Of a stretch of 64,000 bases of DNA, positions 62,958-64,000 are shown one piece after another. The stretch is from Actinopolyspora alba (GTDB taxonomy: Bacteria > Actinomycetota > Actinomycetes > Mycobacteriales > Pseudonocardiaceae), in NCBI RefSeq assembly GCF_900112765.1, contig NZ_FOMZ01000006.1:235435-299434 (forward strand). Direction: 5' to 3'. The first letter of the stretch is position 1, and each line of letters opens with the position of its first letter. Under the pieces are notes generated by a model, which saw only the letters and a program-made list of their open reading frames with translations, ran no database searches and had not been told where the DNA came from. The position numbers were made by a program, and so were the translations under genes.

Positions 62958-64000
62958 TGGTTGGTGATGCCGGGGGACGGCTGCTGGCCGTGGGCGGCTC
63001 CCGGCACGGCTGGAGCGCCCGCCTGCGGCGCACCGTTGTGCTGCCCGGCGTTCTGCTGGGGACGCGCCGATACCTGCGGCAGCGGGACGGTCTGCAGCAC
63101 CCGGTTGACGACGTGGTCCACGGGCACCCCGTCGGCCACCGCGTCGTAGGAGAGCACGATGCGGTGGCGGAACACGTCCGGGACCACGTCGACGACGTCC
63201 TGCGGCAGGACGTAGTCGCGGCCGCGCAGCAGGGCGAGCGCGCGGGCACCACCGACGACACCGAGGGTGGCGCGTGGTGAGGCACCGTAGGAGACCCAGC
63301 CCGCGATGTCGGACAGCCCGTGTTCGTTGGGCGAGCGGGTGGCCAGCACCAGACGGACGACGTAGTCGACCAGCGCGTGGTGCACGAACACGTTGGAGGC
63401 CACCTGCTGCAACCGGGAGAGCTCACCGGGTTCGAGCACGGCCTGCGGTTCCGGTGGGGAGACCCCCATCCGGTAGACGATCTCGCGTTCCTCCTCGGCC
63501 GTGGGGTACTCCACCAGCAGTTTGAACAGGAAACGGTCCCGCTGCGCCTCGGGCAGCGGATACACACCCTCGTTCTCGATGGGGTTCTGCGTGGCGAGCA
63601 CCTGGAAGGGTTGCGGCGTGGGATAGCTGTGCCCACCCAGCGAGACGTGCTGCTCGGCCATGACCTCCAGCAGGGCCGACTGGATCTTGGCAGGGGCGCG
63701 GTTGACCTCGTCCGCCAGCACGAAGTTGGCCATGATGGGACCGAGTTCGACGTCGAACCGCTCGCTGCCCTGACGGTAGATCCTGGTTCCCAGCAGATCG
63801 GCGGGCACGAGGTCCGGGGTGAACTGCAGGCGGGAGAAGCTGCCCCCCACCACCGTGGAGAAGGTCTCCACGGCCAGTGTCTTGGCGACGCCCGGGATGC
63901 CCTCGAGCAGGATGTGTCCCCCCGCCAGCAGCCCCACCAGGATGCGCTCCACGAGTCGGTCCTGGCCGACGATCACACGTTTGACCTCGAAGACGGTGCG
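62954..64000 (-). CDS. moxR: MoxR family AAA+ ATPase (partial at window end)
   Basis: The frame runs from a stop at 62954 through the right edge of the window; 348 codons are visible and the first residues lie beyond it. MoxR-type ATPase: Walker A HILLEGIPGVAKTLAVETFS, LQFTPDLVPADLLGTRIYRQ, Walker B FVLADEVNRAPAKIQSALLE VMAE, sensor 1 LATQNPIENEGVYPLPEAQR DRFLFKL, and GASPRATLGVVGGARALALL in sensor 2. It remodels DUF58/VWA partners encoded by the next two genes. The last ~45 residues are a Pro/Gly/Gln-rich tail. Rv1479 (moxR1) counterpart. Confidence 0.93.
   Translation of the reverse strand, partial: RTVFEVKRVIVGQDRLVERILVGLLAGGHILLEGIPGVAKTLAVETFSTVVGGSFSRLQFTPDLVPADLLGTRIYRQGSERFDVELGPIMANFVLADEVNRAPAKIQSALLEVMAEQHVSLGGHSYPTPQPFQVLATQNPIENEGVYPLPEAQRDRFLFKLLVEYPTAEEEREIVYRMGVSPPEPQAVLEPGELSRLQQVASNVFVHHALVDYVVRLVLATRSPNEHGLSDIAGWVSYGASPRATLGVVGGARALALLRGRDYVLPQDVVDVVPDVFRHRIVLSYDAVADGVPVDHVVNRVLQTVPLPQVSARPQQNAGQHNGAPQAGAPAVPGAAHGQQPSPGITNQ

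Overview
The window looks like chromosomal DNA of a high-GC mycelial actinomycete. Codon third positions are strongly G/C, GTG and TTG starts are common, and several families are typically actinobacterial (SAV2177-type methyltransferases, TIGR03086/DinB mycothiol-type proteins, F420-type LLM oxidoreductase, DUF3097, DUF6221, an InhA-like enoyl reductase). Gene order at the right end (moxR, DUF58, VWA, fabG, inhA-like, hemH, an Rv1486c-like gene, nfeD, SPFH) matches the mycobacterial Rv1479-Rv1488 neighbourhood as I remember it. This points to Pseudonocardiales/Actinopolyspora-like relatives, but I cannot name a genus. No rRNA, tRNA, CRISPR array, intact prophage or complete insertion sequence was seen.

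0-11.9 kb: the end of hrpB, a reductase, a short GNAT, an NmrA-like oxidoreductase, a large EndoQ-UvrD fusion for DNA repair, malate dehydrogenase with a clear terminator, a BKACE-family protein, a DHA2 drug exporter and small proteins. 12.0-13.7 kb is a gene graveyard: one alpha/beta hydrolase gene is split by remnants of a transposase, an acyl-CoA ligase and an MFS transporter around one intact acetyltransferase. 13.7-27.2 kb, mostly minus strand: a STAS protein, aconitase, an SMP-30/strictosidine-synthase-like protein, a SAM hydroxide adenosyltransferase coupled to an unusual Clp/Hsp100 ATPase, a phosphoribosyltransferase and an ABC-class ATPase. Inside it, 21.1-24.3 kb holds a regulator, a metallo-beta-lactamase-fold hydrolase and a carboxylesterase that all carry inactivating lesions.

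27.3-41.2 kb: cell-wall and secreted functions (GH25 lysozyme, LCP ligase, PL3 pectate lyase, PHB-depolymerase-type esterase), an aldehyde dehydrogenase, two FCD-type GntR regulators and transporters. TerC at 40.1-41.1 kb has a well-formed yybP-ykoY (manganese) riboswitch with an apparent ribosome-binding-site sequestering hairpin, and a small coupled membrane protein follows it. 41.4-45.9 kb is a second decayed island (internally deleted SDR, GrpB and hydrolase relics) around a RidA/HxlR pair and a hydrolase-TIGR03086 fusion.

45.9-64 kb: a UvrA-like ATPase, AraC-VOC pair, DUF421 and DUF1963 proteins, SPFH-NfeD pair, then the conserved block for fatty-acid synthesis (fabG, fabI/inhA-like), haem synthesis (hemH) and the MoxR-DUF58-VWA system, interrupted by a large D-lactate/glycolate-type FAD/Fe-S oxidoreductase. 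The most noteworthy items are the manganese riboswitch with its built-in expression platform, the Clp ATPase that appears to lack both a middle domain and a ClpP loop yet is coupled to a SAM hydrolase, and the two decay islands.
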